Assembly: GCA_038328705.1 (NCBI GenBank)
Contig: JBBQMG010000054.1
Span: 1-24,213, forward strand
Direction: 5' to 3'
Length of the DNA stretch: 24,213 nt
From: UBA668 sp038328705
GTDB lineage: Bacteria > Actinomycetota > Acidimicrobiia > Acidimicrobiales > Ilumatobacteraceae
Translations under genes and position numbers: made by a program
Notes under the pieces: model-generated
The model's input: the letters and a program-made list of their open reading frames with translations, nothing else
Database searches by the model: none
What the model was told of the DNA's origin: nothing
Part shown: positions 8,803 to 15,976 of the stretch, one piece after another
Layout of the letters: each line of letters begins with the position of its first letter
Numbering within the stretch: the first letter of the stretch is position 1

Positions 8803-10695
8803 CTAGGAGGTGAAGGAGACGATCGGGCCGACCTTCCAGGCTTGGGACGGGTCCTGCCATAGCATCCCGACCTCCGTGGTGCGATCTACTTGCAGCACGA
8901 CCCGGACGGTGCCATCGGTGCCGAGCGGGACCTCCAACGGTTGCGTGAATCCGCGGCTGCAGCCATCGGCCGGCACACCGAAGGGATCGTCAGAATTGCA
9001 GTACGCGGTGTTGATCGGAATCCGTGCGGAGACCAATGGCGCAGCCGCGTCGCTGACAGTCACCCACACGCCATCAACCGCGGAGCGGGCGCTCAGGGCA
9101 CACGTGGCTCCGGCCTCGGCAGTGGTCAGGGCGGCCTCGGTGCACAGCGTGACGCCGCTGGGCGTGGCCCAGGTGGCGCGGAATTGTCTGTCCGCTCCAT
9201 CCAGCAGCACACTGATCGCATAGTCAGCCGTCCGTGGGCTACGTAACTTCGTGCCGCGCAGCGCGAGTGTCAATGGCTCCCGCGAGGCTGCACCGGGGGT
9301 GCCGGGCGGCTCGTCGGTCGCGATCAGTCGCATGCAGAAATGTCCTTCCCAGCCACTGGGCATATCGGGGTTCAGGTACACCTCACCGTCGACGACAGTG
9401 ACGTTGCGGGGACGACCAGCAACGCTGCGCTCTTCGCTGACGACCGTCATGAGCGCGCCGCTGGTGCGGTCGCGGCCTTGTCGGTTGACCGCCCAGCCAC
9501 TGCAGTCGGCGCCTTCAACGAAGGCGTGTTCGGCGTAGACATGCGTGGCTGCGGGGTCGAGACCGGAACCGGCGCTGACCAAGGTGTCGGTGAGAAACGC
9601 GTAGTGCACGTGCACGGTGGGGTACAGCACGCCGTCGCTGCGTCGTTGCTCGCCTCGATCGGCGATGACAAACCGCTCGGCGAAGAAGGTGTTGTCACCA
9701 TCGGTCGGGATGTTGAGCGTGACCTGTGCGCTGATCTCGGCGCGACCGGTGGCGCTGATCGCAAGGACGTTGGCACGCAACTCGCCGACACCTGCCCTGG
9801 CGTGTGCACGCACGATCTCCAGCGGAAGTGTGAGGCAAGCGACGATGTTGCGTTGCACACGTTCCTGGTCCCACGAGCGCTTCCATTCGGCGTCATCGGA
9901 TGGCGATGTGACCATTGTTGTCTTGTCGAACGCTGCGCCATCCGCCCACTGCCCGGTCAGCGCAAGAGTGGACGGTTGGTTGACCACAACCGCCACTGTC
10001 GGCCGCGTGGCCGGCGTGAGCAAAGTGTCGGGAACGTCGCCCTCTTGGATCGAGTCACACTGTGCCGCGAAACCGTCAGCGCCACTGACGGGCAGCGAGA
10101 TCCGCAGCGGGTCGAGCAGTGGTTCCGCGGATGCCGTCTTCTGCACGACGGCTCGCAGTCCAGCGCACGGCGCTGTGTCGGTGATGCACGGATCGATGAA
10201 GGCCAGCGGGTCCGGCTCAGTGGTGGGTGCGCTTGTGTCGAGCGCAGGGTCCCTGGCCGGTGGCACCGTACTCACTGGGGTTGCGAGAGCGGGGAGCGCA
10301 GTGAGACTGGTTGCGATCGCGACGTCTCGCGGCGCGGCTGCGGTCGCGGTTGCCGGTCGATGCGTGACTGCGTCGACCACCTCTGCGCTGCCACCGGCGA
10401 CGAGGGGTAGGTCGAGCGCGGCGGTGGGCGGTACTTCGATGGTTCCTGCTGGTTGGAACTCGATGATGCTGCTGGGGTCGATCACGGCCGGGTTCGGCGG
10501 GGTGCCGATTCGTTGTTCCGGCGCGAACTGATCGAGGTCTGCCGGCACGGTCGCGCCGACGACGGTGACCGCGGTGCTGCTCTCGGTGCCGCTGGCCGTG
10601 TCGCGCATGGACCAGCCAGTGCCACCGCCGATCAACAGCATCACCAATGGCGCACCGATCAGCGCTGCGCGAGAAAGTCGAGAGCCTCGCATCAT
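8803..10695 (-). CDS. Membrane-anchored secreted protein of unknown function (630 aa)
   Basis: I do not recognise a family. A basic start (MMRGSRLSR) precedes a hydrophobic segment at about 10-28 (ALIGAPLVMLLIGGGTGW), consistent with a signal anchor, and about 600 residues would lie outside. Residues about 30-170 are Thr/Pro/Ala-rich and probably disordered. The remainder looks beta-rich and contains ten cysteines in total, an even number that fits disulphide bonding. The C-terminus is VGPIVSFTS. ATG 10695 overlaps the stop of the upstream gene (TGATG), which implies coupled translation; a GTG at 10701 is the alternative start. With the 288-residue protein it forms a two-gene envelope operon. 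Function unknown. Confidence 0.8.
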   Translation of the reverse strand: MMRGSRLSRAALIGAPLVMLLIGGGTGWSMRDTASGTESSTAVTVVGATVPADLDQFAPEQRIGTPPNPAVIDPSSIIEFQPAGTIEVPPTAALDLPLVAGGSAEVVDAVTHRPATATAAAPRDVAIATSLTALPALATPVSTVPPARDPALDTSAPTTEPDPLAFIDPCITDTAPCAGLRAVVQKTASAEPLLDPLRISLPVSGADGFAAQCDSIQEGDVPDTLLTPATRPTVAVVVNQPSTLALTGQWADGAAFDKTTMVTSPSDDAEWKRSWDQERVQRNIVACLTLPLEIVRAHARAGVGELRANVLAISATGRAEISAQVTLNIPTDGDNTFFAERFVIADRGEQRRSDGVLYPTVHVHYAFLTDTLVSAGSGLDPAATHVYAEHAFVEGADCSGWAVNRQGRDRTSGALMTVVSEERSVAGRPRNVTVVDGEVYLNPDMPSGWEGHFCMRLIATDEPPGTPGAASREPLTLALRGTKLRSPRTADYAISVLLDGADRQFRATWATPSGVTLCTEAALTTAEAGATCALSARSAVDGVWVTVSDAAAPLVSARIPINTAYCNSDDPFGVPADGCSRGFTQPLEVPLGTDGTVRVVLQVDRTTEVGMLWQDPSQAWKVGPIVSFTS

Positions 10696-11561
10696 CAGCA
10701 CCCAAAGCTTCTGGGGTCGCGAAGCGAGACGACCGCCTGGCCACTGCCGACGTTGCCGACCCCATCGGCTGCGGTAGCCGTGAGAGTGAGCAGCGTCTCA
10801 CCGCCTGCCGGACCGTTGGTAGGAACCTGCAGCGAGAACCGGTTGCCGGCAACGGGGACCAGGTTTGCGGTTTGAGGGCCGGCAGGCGAGTTCCAGGTAG
10901 CAACGATGGAGCGAAGGGTGAGCGGCAGCGACGGGTCGGCGATCGCGATGGTCACTTCCAGCGTGGTTTCTGCGCTACATGGCGCACGGTTGGTGAGCAC
11001 GTAGAAATAGGCACGATCGGTGGTGACGCTGACCAGAGGCGGGGTCACGTCGGACGGTGCCGTCGTAGTGGTGGAGGTGGTGGTGCTGCTCTCGGTGGTC
11101 GTGGTCTCCAGCACCACCGTGGAGGGCACACCTTGCGCGAGCGTCGTCGGTGGGCCGCTGTCACCGGTGGCGATGGTGGAGGCAGTCACCGCTGCCTGTG
11201 CGCACGTCAGCTGGGGCAATGAGCCCGGCGACATGTCGGTCGCGACGAGAGCGAGGGGCAGCCAGGCCGGTCGGTCTGGATGGTCGGGATTGCGGATGAC
11301 CGCCCACCGATCGTCGGTCGTGCCGATCAGCCACACCGTGTCGCCGGCGTGCACCTGGCCGATCGCGAGGGCGGCGGCGGGATTCGAGGTGATCGAGCAG
11401 TCGAAGAAGTCGGTCGCCGCAAGTGCGGTCGCAGTGGTCTCCTCGGAAGTCAGCCGCTGGGCCGCGAACCACCCCAGCCCGCCCGCGGCGAGCGACGCGG
11501 CGACGAGCGCAATGCGTGCCCCCAAACCGCTCACGTGGTGACTGCTCCCTTTTGCACCCAT
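10695..11561 (-). CDS. Membrane-anchored protein with SH3-like and Ig-like regions
   Basis: Protein of 288 residues. A transmembrane segment at about 14-34 (ARIALVAASLAAGGLGWFAA) probably anchors it with the C-terminus outside. Residues about 65-105 (GDTVWLIGTTDDRWAVIRN, then RPAWLPL) resemble a bacterial SH3 domain of the type that binds cell-wall peptides. A Thr/Ser-rich linker (about 152-170) leads to a beta-rich, Ig-like C-terminal region (about 172-288). There are four cysteines (55, 120, 195, 288), the last being the final residue; two disulphides are plausible. It is translationally coupled to the 630-residue gene and divergent from the zinc-ribbon membrane protein. A role at the cell wall is inference from domain shape only. 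Confidence 0.8.
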   Translation of the reverse strand: MGAKGSSHHVSGLGARIALVAASLAAGGLGWFAAQRLTSEETTATALAATDFFDCSITSNPAAALAIGQVHAGDTVWLIGTTDDRWAVIRNPDHPDRPAWLPLALVATDMSPGSLPQLTCAQAAVTASTIATGDSGPPTTLAQGVPSTVVLETTTTESSTTTSTTTTAPSDVTPPLVSVTTDRAYFYVLTNRAPCSAETTLEVTIAIADPSLPLTLRSIVATWNSPAGPQTANLVPVAGNRFSLQVPTNGPAGGETLLTLTATAADGVGNVGSGQAVVSLRDPRSFGC

Positions 11562-11637
11562 TCAGTAGAGCAGCCCGACCCCTACCGATGCGCGTATCCC
11601 AGGGGATGCCAGGCATGCGGGGCGGCACCGCGACGAT

Positions 11638-11643
11638 TACGGT
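11638..11643 (+). promoter_or_regulatory. Candidate -10 element for the zinc-ribbon gene (leaderless)
   Basis: TACGGT followed by 6 nt and then ATG 11650. A GGGG run next to the start is too close to be a good Shine-Dalgarno. It lies in the 88-bp divergent gap (11562-11649) shared with the 288-residue envelope gene, which otherwise shows only small GC-rich dyads. Confidence 0.35.
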
Positions 11644-11649
11644 GGGGTC

Positions 11650-12690
11650 ATGACGAGCGAGATCTGTCCGCAGTGCCATGCCGTGTCGGCACCGGGCCAA
11701 AGTTTCTGCGCGGTGTGCGGCACCGAAGTCTCCAGCGGCCACAACGAGCGGGTCACGCTGCCGCCGCCGGCCACCGCAGCGTTGCCGCCCAGCTCACCTC
11801 CCGTATTTCCCCCGCCGGTGTTCGGCGCTCCCGTCGTCGAAGCGCCGCTGCCCACCACTCGTCGGGCCGCCCCACGAAAGTGGTTGCCGTTGGGTGCCGC
11901 GGCCCTTGCCATTCTTGGGGTCGGCCTGGTGATCTGGAAGTTGGCCGGTAGCGATGACAAGTCCACCGGTCCTGCCGCGAGAGTTGCGTCAGTGACGACG
12001 ATGGATGCAATGGTCGCGACCACGGATCAGTCGTCGGTGGTGGAGACGGTGGTCGCCGAGACGACGTTGGTGGAGACGACGTTGGTGGAGGCGGCAGTTT
12101 CCGATCCGTCCACGACCGTTGTTCCCACGACGGTGCCGGTTACCGAGCCCCCGGTGACCGCTCCGGCTCGCCCGCCGTGGTCGGCACCGGCGATCCCAGA
12201 CCCGCCGATCTTCACCGGGCCCGGGCTTGCCTACGCGATTTCGGATCCGCTCGCAAGCGGAATGCCCTCTGACCAACCGACGCCATACATGGTGTTCGCC
12301 CAGGATGTGTTCGACAAGATGGCTGCCGACGATTGGGTTGGTGTGCAGCCAACCTTCTTCTTTCAACGTCCGGACGGTCAGGTCGTGCCGTACACCTTCG
12401 ACCTACAGAATCAGTGGCCTGCCGCAGACAGGCTGTCGCTGTTGCTGATCGACGCCGCTCCCGACACAACCGGTCTCAGCGGCTACGACCTCACCGTTGC
12501 AGTGGTTGCCAACTTCGCTGACTCGACCAGCATCCTTTGTGGCCACCTCTACTCCGACCCGAACAACTACCGTGAGGTCATCCAGCGAGGTCAGTTCCCG
12601 CTGATCGCGGATGGTCTGCCACCGACCATGCCCGAGGCGCTGCTCAACGACCCCGCGCAGGTTGCAAGCCTCAAGGCCAGCTGCAATTGA
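11650..12690 (+). CDS. Zinc-ribbon single-pass membrane protein, unknown extracellular domain
   Basis: Protein of 346 residues with a clear three-part layout. An N-terminal cytoplasmic zinc ribbon has C6-x2-C9 and C20-x2-C23. A Pro-rich linker leads to one transmembrane helix (about 78-97, WLPLGAAALAILGVGLVIWKLA). An extracellular Thr/Val/Pro-rich stalk (about 110-185) includes the tandem ETTLVETTLVE. A globular domain of about 150 residues follows (AYAISDPLASGMPSDQPTPYMVFAQ and onward) with two cysteines, one near the C-terminus. I do not recognise this last domain. The ribbon-TM-stalk-domain architecture is common in actinobacterial surface or sensor proteins. It is divergent from two other membrane-anchored proteins and ends 6 bp from the convergent ALDH gene. 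Confidence 0.82.
   Translation: MTSEICPQCHAVSAPGQSFCAVCGTEVSSGHNERVTLPPPATAALPPSSPPVFPPPVFGAPVVEAPLPTTRRAAPRKWLPLGAAALAILGVGLVIWKLAGSDDKSTGPAARVASVTTMDAMVATTDQSSVVETVVAETTLVETTLVEAAVSDPSTTVVPTTVPVTEPPVTAPARPPWSAPAIPDPPIFTGPGLAYAISDPLASGMPSDQPTPYMVFAQDVFDKMAADDWVGVQPTFFFQRPDGQVVPYTFDLQNQWPAADRLSLLLIDAAPDTTGLSGYDLTVAVVANFADSTSILCGHLYSDPNNYREVIQRGQFPLIADGLPPTMPEALLNDPAQVASLKASCN
12058..12087 (+). repeat. Tandem 15-bp direct repeat in the stalk region
   Basis: Two adjacent exact copies of GAGACGACGTTGGTG encode the repeated ETTLV in the Thr-rich stalk of the zinc-ribbon membrane protein. Copy number could vary by slippage. Confidence 0.8.
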
Positions 12691-12696
12691 CCGAGC

Positions 12697-14187
12697 TCAG
12701 TTGGTGGTGCCTTCCAACACTTGGAACATTTTAAGGTCGCTGTAGAAGTCGAGGGCGTAGTCGCCACCTTCCCTTCCGATACCGCTGATGCCGCAGCCGC
12801 CGAAGGGGGCGGTGAGATCGCGCACCAGGAAGCAGTTGGTCCACACGGTTCCCGCACGGATTGCTCGGGCCATGCGTTCGGCACGATCCTGCGAGCCGGT
12901 GTAGACGATTGCGCTCAGGCCATAGGCCGTGCTGTTTGCCAAGCGAATGGCATCGGCTTCGTCTGTGAAGGTTTGGAACGTCAGCACCGGGCCGAAGATC
13001 TCACTCTGCACGACCTCGCTGTCGTTCGACCGCGGCTCGATCAGCGTCGGCTCGTACCAGAGGCCGTCGTTGCCGCCGAGGGGCGAGCGCTGGCCGCCGC
13101 GCAGAATCGTGTCGCCCGCGTTGCGCGCACGCTCCACGAAGCCCGCCACGTTGGCCACGTGCTCGGGGTGGATCATCGGGCTGATCGTGGTCGCCGCGTC
13201 GTGTGAATCGCCCAACACGTGCTGGTCGGTGAACTCGTTGAACATGCGCAGGAACTCGTCGCGCACGCTGGCTTCCACGATGATGCGGGTACCGGCCAGG
13301 CAGACCTGACCACTGTCGTCGAACTGGCCGGCAGCCTTGCGTGCCGCGGCTTGTAGGTCGCTGTCGGCGAAGACCACGAACGGTCCTTTGCCGCCCAGCT
13401 CGGCGGTGAACGGCACGATGTTGGTGGCGGCCGCGACGCCGATGTGGCGAGCGGTTGCGGGCGAGCCGGTGAAACTGATCCGCTTCAGCCGCGGGTCGCC
13501 GACCAGGGCGGCACCGACTTCCTCGCCGATGCCTTGCACCACGTTGAACACGCCCGCGGGCATGCCGGCTTCGTGCGCCAGGTCGGCCAGCAGGCTGCAC
13601 GACAACGGGCTCCACTCGGCCGGCTTCAGCACCACCGTGTTGCCCGCGGCCAGTGCGGGCGCGCACTTCCACGTGCTGAGCATGAACGGTGCGTTCCACG
13701 GCGTGATCACCACGGTCGCGCCGGCCGGCATGCGGATGATGCGGTTGGCGGTGCCGTTGGAGGACCACACCCGCTCCTCGTAGTCTCGTGCAAGGTCAGC
13801 GTACGTGCGGAAGTTTCGGGCCCCGCGTGCCAGTACTCGCAGCCGAAGGCTTTCCTCCAACATCGCCATGTCGAGGCACTCGACCGCGGCCAGCGACGCA
13901 ATGTTGGCATCGATCAGGTCCGCAAGGCGGTGCATGATCTCCGCTCGCCCTGCGGCGCCGAGAGCGGCCCAACCAGGGAACGCGTCGACAGCGGCACCAA
14001 CTGCGAGTCGCGCTATCTGCATGTCGCCGCGCGAGACGTCGGCCAGCTTCACCGACCAGTCGAGTGGCGACCGATCCTCGAACGTGAATGGCGACGCGAC
14101 ACGCTCGCCGTCGATGTAGTGATCGGTGCTCACCGACACGCCGCCGACGTCGACCCTGTTGCCACCAACGAACGGCGTGGAGGTCAT
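12697..14187 (-). CDS. Aldehyde dehydrogenase (NAD(P)-dependent, HpaE-like)
   Basis: Oxidises an aldehyde to an acid. The product is 496 residues, a normal ALDH length. Family residues are in place: N165 in ITPWNAPF, K188 in LKPAEWSP, the SFTGSPATARHIG nucleotide loop (238 on), general base E263 in ELGGKGP, nucleophile C296 in GQVCLAGTR, and EIFGPVL. The start at ATG 14187 lies 1 nt after the stop of the fumarylacetoacetase-family gene, so the two form an operon; an open extension to 14340 is shadow sequence. The pairing with an HpaG-like hydrolase recalls homoprotocatechuate-type pathways (HpaE oxidises carboxymethyl-hydroxymuconate semialdehyde). No ring-cleavage dioxygenase is in the window, so the substrate is unproven. 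Confidence 0.93.
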   Translation of the reverse strand: MTSTPFVGGNRVDVGGVSVSTDHYIDGERVASPFTFEDRSPLDWSVKLADVSRGDMQIARLAVGAAVDAFPGWAALGAAGRAEIMHRLADLIDANIASLAAVECLDMAMLEESLRLRVLARGARNFRTYADLARDYEERVWSSNGTANRIIRMPAGATVVITPWNAPFMLSTWKCAPALAAGNTVVLKPAEWSPLSCSLLADLAHEAGMPAGVFNVVQGIGEEVGAALVGDPRLKRISFTGSPATARHIGVAAATNIVPFTAELGGKGPFVVFADSDLQAAARKAAGQFDDSGQVCLAGTRIIVEASVRDEFLRMFNEFTDQHVLGDSHDAATTISPMIHPEHVANVAGFVERARNAGDTILRGGQRSPLGGNDGLWYEPTLIEPRSNDSEVVQSEIFGPVLTFQTFTDEADAIRLANSTAYGLSAIVYTGSQDRAERMARAIRAGTVWTNCFLVRDLTAPFGGCGISGIGREGGDYALDFYSDLKMFQVLEGTTN

Positions 14188-14188
14188 G

Positions 14189-15088
14189 TCAGTATCCCGG
14201 AGCGTTCGGGCGGATGCGAGGGATGGGCAGGGCCTCGCGGGGTGTGGGCTCCGGCCGGCTGGTGCCGCGCGGCGGCCACTCGCCACCCATCGCTGTGGAC
14301 AGCACCTCATCGGTCTCGGTCGGCTGCGCCCCCACCTCATCGCTCACGGGCACCGGGCCGTCGACGATGTGATTGGTGAGCGCGCCGAGGCCTTCCACCT
14401 CCACCGTCACCACGTCGCCGGGGTAGACGGTGCGGCTGAATGCCGGCGTGCCGGAGAGGATGACATCGCCTGGCACGAGCGTGATGAGCCGAGCGATATC
14501 GGCCACCAAGTAGTGCATGTCCCACGCCATCGTGTCGGTGTTGTCCTCCTGTCGGACCTCGCCGTTGACGAGGGTGCGAATGCGTTTGTTGCGGAAGTCC
14601 CAGTCGGTGACCAGGCCGGGGCCGAGTGGACACAGGGTGTCGGCGCCCTTGACGCGCAGCATGCTGCCGCTGTCGGTGTCGCGAAAGTCGTGCAGGCCGT
14701 AGTCGTTGGCCACCGTGTAGCCGGCGATGTGGTCGCCGGCCTCGGCGTACGACACGTTGCGGCAGGTGCGGCCGATCACGATGGCGATCTCGCCCTCGTA
14801 GTTCAGCCACTTGCAGTTGCTCGGCCGCACGACGCCCGCCCTGTGGCTGTTGAGTGCGCTGATCGGCTTGTGGAAGTAGGTGGGCGCAGGCGGCAGCGTG
14901 ATGCCGAACTCGCTGACCCGGCTGACGTAGTTGAGGTGAACGCAGATGATCTTCGTCGGCTCCACCGGCGAGAGGTGCACGGCGTCGTCGACCCCGATCG
15001 TGCGGCCATCACGCGCGACCAGCTCGTCGCCCTCGCGGACCATGACGGTGGGGTACCCATCGAGCAAGATCCTTCTGATGTCGGCCAT
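14189..15088 (-). CDS. Fumarylacetoacetase-family hydrolase/isomerase (HpaG-like)
   Basis: Metal-dependent C-C hydrolase, decarboxylase or isomerase of the FAH fold, 299 residues. The metal-ligand pattern is visible: E98 and E100 in YEGEIAIVIG, and D129 in VANDYGLHDFRD. K147 lies in the substrate-side RVKGADT, and GDVILSGTPAFSR is the usual family signature near the end of the fold. About 55 Pro/Glu/Arg-rich residues after the catalytic domain (about 245-299) form an unusual tail. A good Shine-Dalgarno (GAGGAG, 5-nt spacing) precedes ATG 15088. It is the first gene of the minus-strand arm of the island and is coupled to the ALDH. Such enzymes act late in aromatic catabolism; the exact substrate here is inference. 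Confidence 0.92.
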   Translation of the reverse strand: MADIRRILLDGYPTVMVREGDELVARDGRTIGVDDAVHLSPVEPTKIICVHLNYVSRVSEFGITLPPAPTYFHKPISALNSHRAGVVRPSNCKWLNYEGEIAIVIGRTCRNVSYAEAGDHIAGYTVANDYGLHDFRDTDSGSMLRVKGADTLCPLGPGLVTDWDFRNKRIRTLVNGEVRQEDNTDTMAWDMHYLVADIARLITLVPGDVILSGTPAFSRTVYPGDVVTVEVEGLGALTNHIVDGPVPVSDEVGAQPTETDEVLSTAMGGEWPPRGTSRPEPTPREALPIPRIRPNAPGY

Positions 15089-15121
15089 GGAGACTCCTCG
15101 GGCAATTGCGTCGGTCGAAGG

Positions 15122-15139
15122 TAGTTCGGTTCCAAACTA
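15122..15139. promoter_or_regulatory. Near-palindromic operator in the divergent island promoter
   Basis: TAGTTCGGTTCCAAACTA pairs at 7 of 9 positions (TAGTT-x-GG-xx-CC-x-AACTA). A second dyad flanks it: GTCGGTC (15110-15116) and GACCGAC (15144-15150), centred within half a base of the inner one. It lies in the 63-bp gap between the divergent FAH-family and ADC-like genes and overlaps the candidate -10 for the plus arm. A bound repressor could therefore control both arms. The regulator is unknown. Confidence 0.6.
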
Positions 15140-15143
15140 TAGT
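15138..15143 (+). promoter_or_regulatory. Candidate -10 element for the ADC-P450-amidotransferase operon
   Basis: TATAGT is followed by 8 nt and then ATG 15152, with no Shine-Dalgarno, which fits a leaderless transcript. It is part of the palindrome ACTATAGT, so a TATAGT is also available in the minus direction for the FAH-family gene, which does have a Shine-Dalgarno and leader. Confidence 0.5.
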
Positions 15144-15151
15144 GACCGACC

Positions 15152-15976
15152 ATGACGCACATGAACGGCTTCATCTTCCCGCGCACCGAGATGGGCGGGG
15201 CTTCGATTCTTCCGCACATGCCCTGGCACTACAGCGGCGACCTACTGACGGTGGAGTATCGCACCGACCCGTCACGCATCGCCGAGTTGCTACCCGATCC
15301 GTTGAAGCTCGTGCCCGACGACCAGGACCCTGGCGCCGTTGCGATGATCTTCGCCGATTGGCAAAGCTGCGGTAGCGACCTGACCGAACTCGACGACCCG
15401 GTGCGCTCGCAGTACAAGGAAGCGTTCATCGTCGTTCGTTGCATGTTCAACGGCACTATCTACAGCCGCTGCGTGTTCATCTGGGTCGACAAGGAGTTCG
15501 CCCTCGTGCGCGGCCACTTCCAGGGCTACCCCAAGAAGCTGGGCAGCATCTGGCAGACCCGCCCTGTGACGCTTGGCAAGGCCGGCCCGCGGGTCGCACC
15601 TGGCGGTCGCTTCTCGGGCACCGTTGGCTATTACGACCGGCGCATCGTCAATGCCCACGTGACGCTTCGCGAAGAGAGTCCGGGGAATGGCTTCGTCAAC
15701 GGTCACCCGATGGTGCACTCGCGCTACATGCCGCGCATCGAAGGCGACGGCACCGACAGTTACAGCGAACTGGTGACCATGAGCGGTCGCGATGTGGAGC
15801 TGGGGCGGGCGTGGCGTGGCGACGCCGAGTTGGAACTGTTGCCCAGCCCGGTCGAGGAGGTCGCTCGCCTGGAGGTGCGTGAGGTCATCGGCGGTTACTG
15901 GCGCAGCGTGGCCACCACCTTCGCCGGTGGCACGACACTGGTCGCCGACACGACACTGGTCGACGAAGCGCCGTGA
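15152..15976 (+). CDS. Acetoacetate decarboxylase-like protein
   Basis: Protein of 274 residues resembling the acetoacetate decarboxylase superfamily. The core contains YKEAFIVVRC (about 88-97, with E90) and GHFQGYPKKLGSIW (about 121-134). The Lys pair K128-K129 sits where ADC carries its Schiff-base lysine and neighbouring lysine. Members of this superfamily include decarboxylases but also aldolase/dehydratase-like enzymes acting on 2-oxo acids, so the reaction is not fixed by homology. It begins the plus-strand arm of the divergent island, is probably leaderless, and overlaps the P450 start by four bases (GTGA). Alternative ATG at 15161. Confidence 0.82.
   Translation: MTHMNGFIFPRTEMGGASILPHMPWHYSGDLLTVEYRTDPSRIAELLPDPLKLVPDDQDPGAVAMIFADWQSCGSDLTELDDPVRSQYKEAFIVVRCMFNGTIYSRCVFIWVDKEFALVRGHFQGYPKKLGSIWQTRPVTLGKAGPRVAPGGRFSGTVGYYDRRIVNAHVTLREESPGNGFVNGHPMVHSRYMPRIEGDGTDSYSELVTMSGRDVELGRAWRGDAELELLPSPVEEVARLEVREVIGGYWRSVATTFAGGTTLVADTTLVDEAP

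Noticed and set aside
8805..8813. A perfect AGGAGGTGA Shine-Dalgarno-like sequence on the plus strand
   Set aside because: It is antisense to the last codons of the 630-residue gene, and no properly spaced start or plausible plus-strand gene follows.
9340..10410. Long plus-strand open frames opposite the 630-residue envelope gene
   Set aside because: The minus-strand frame has a signal anchor, even cysteines and a coupled start; the plus frames have none.
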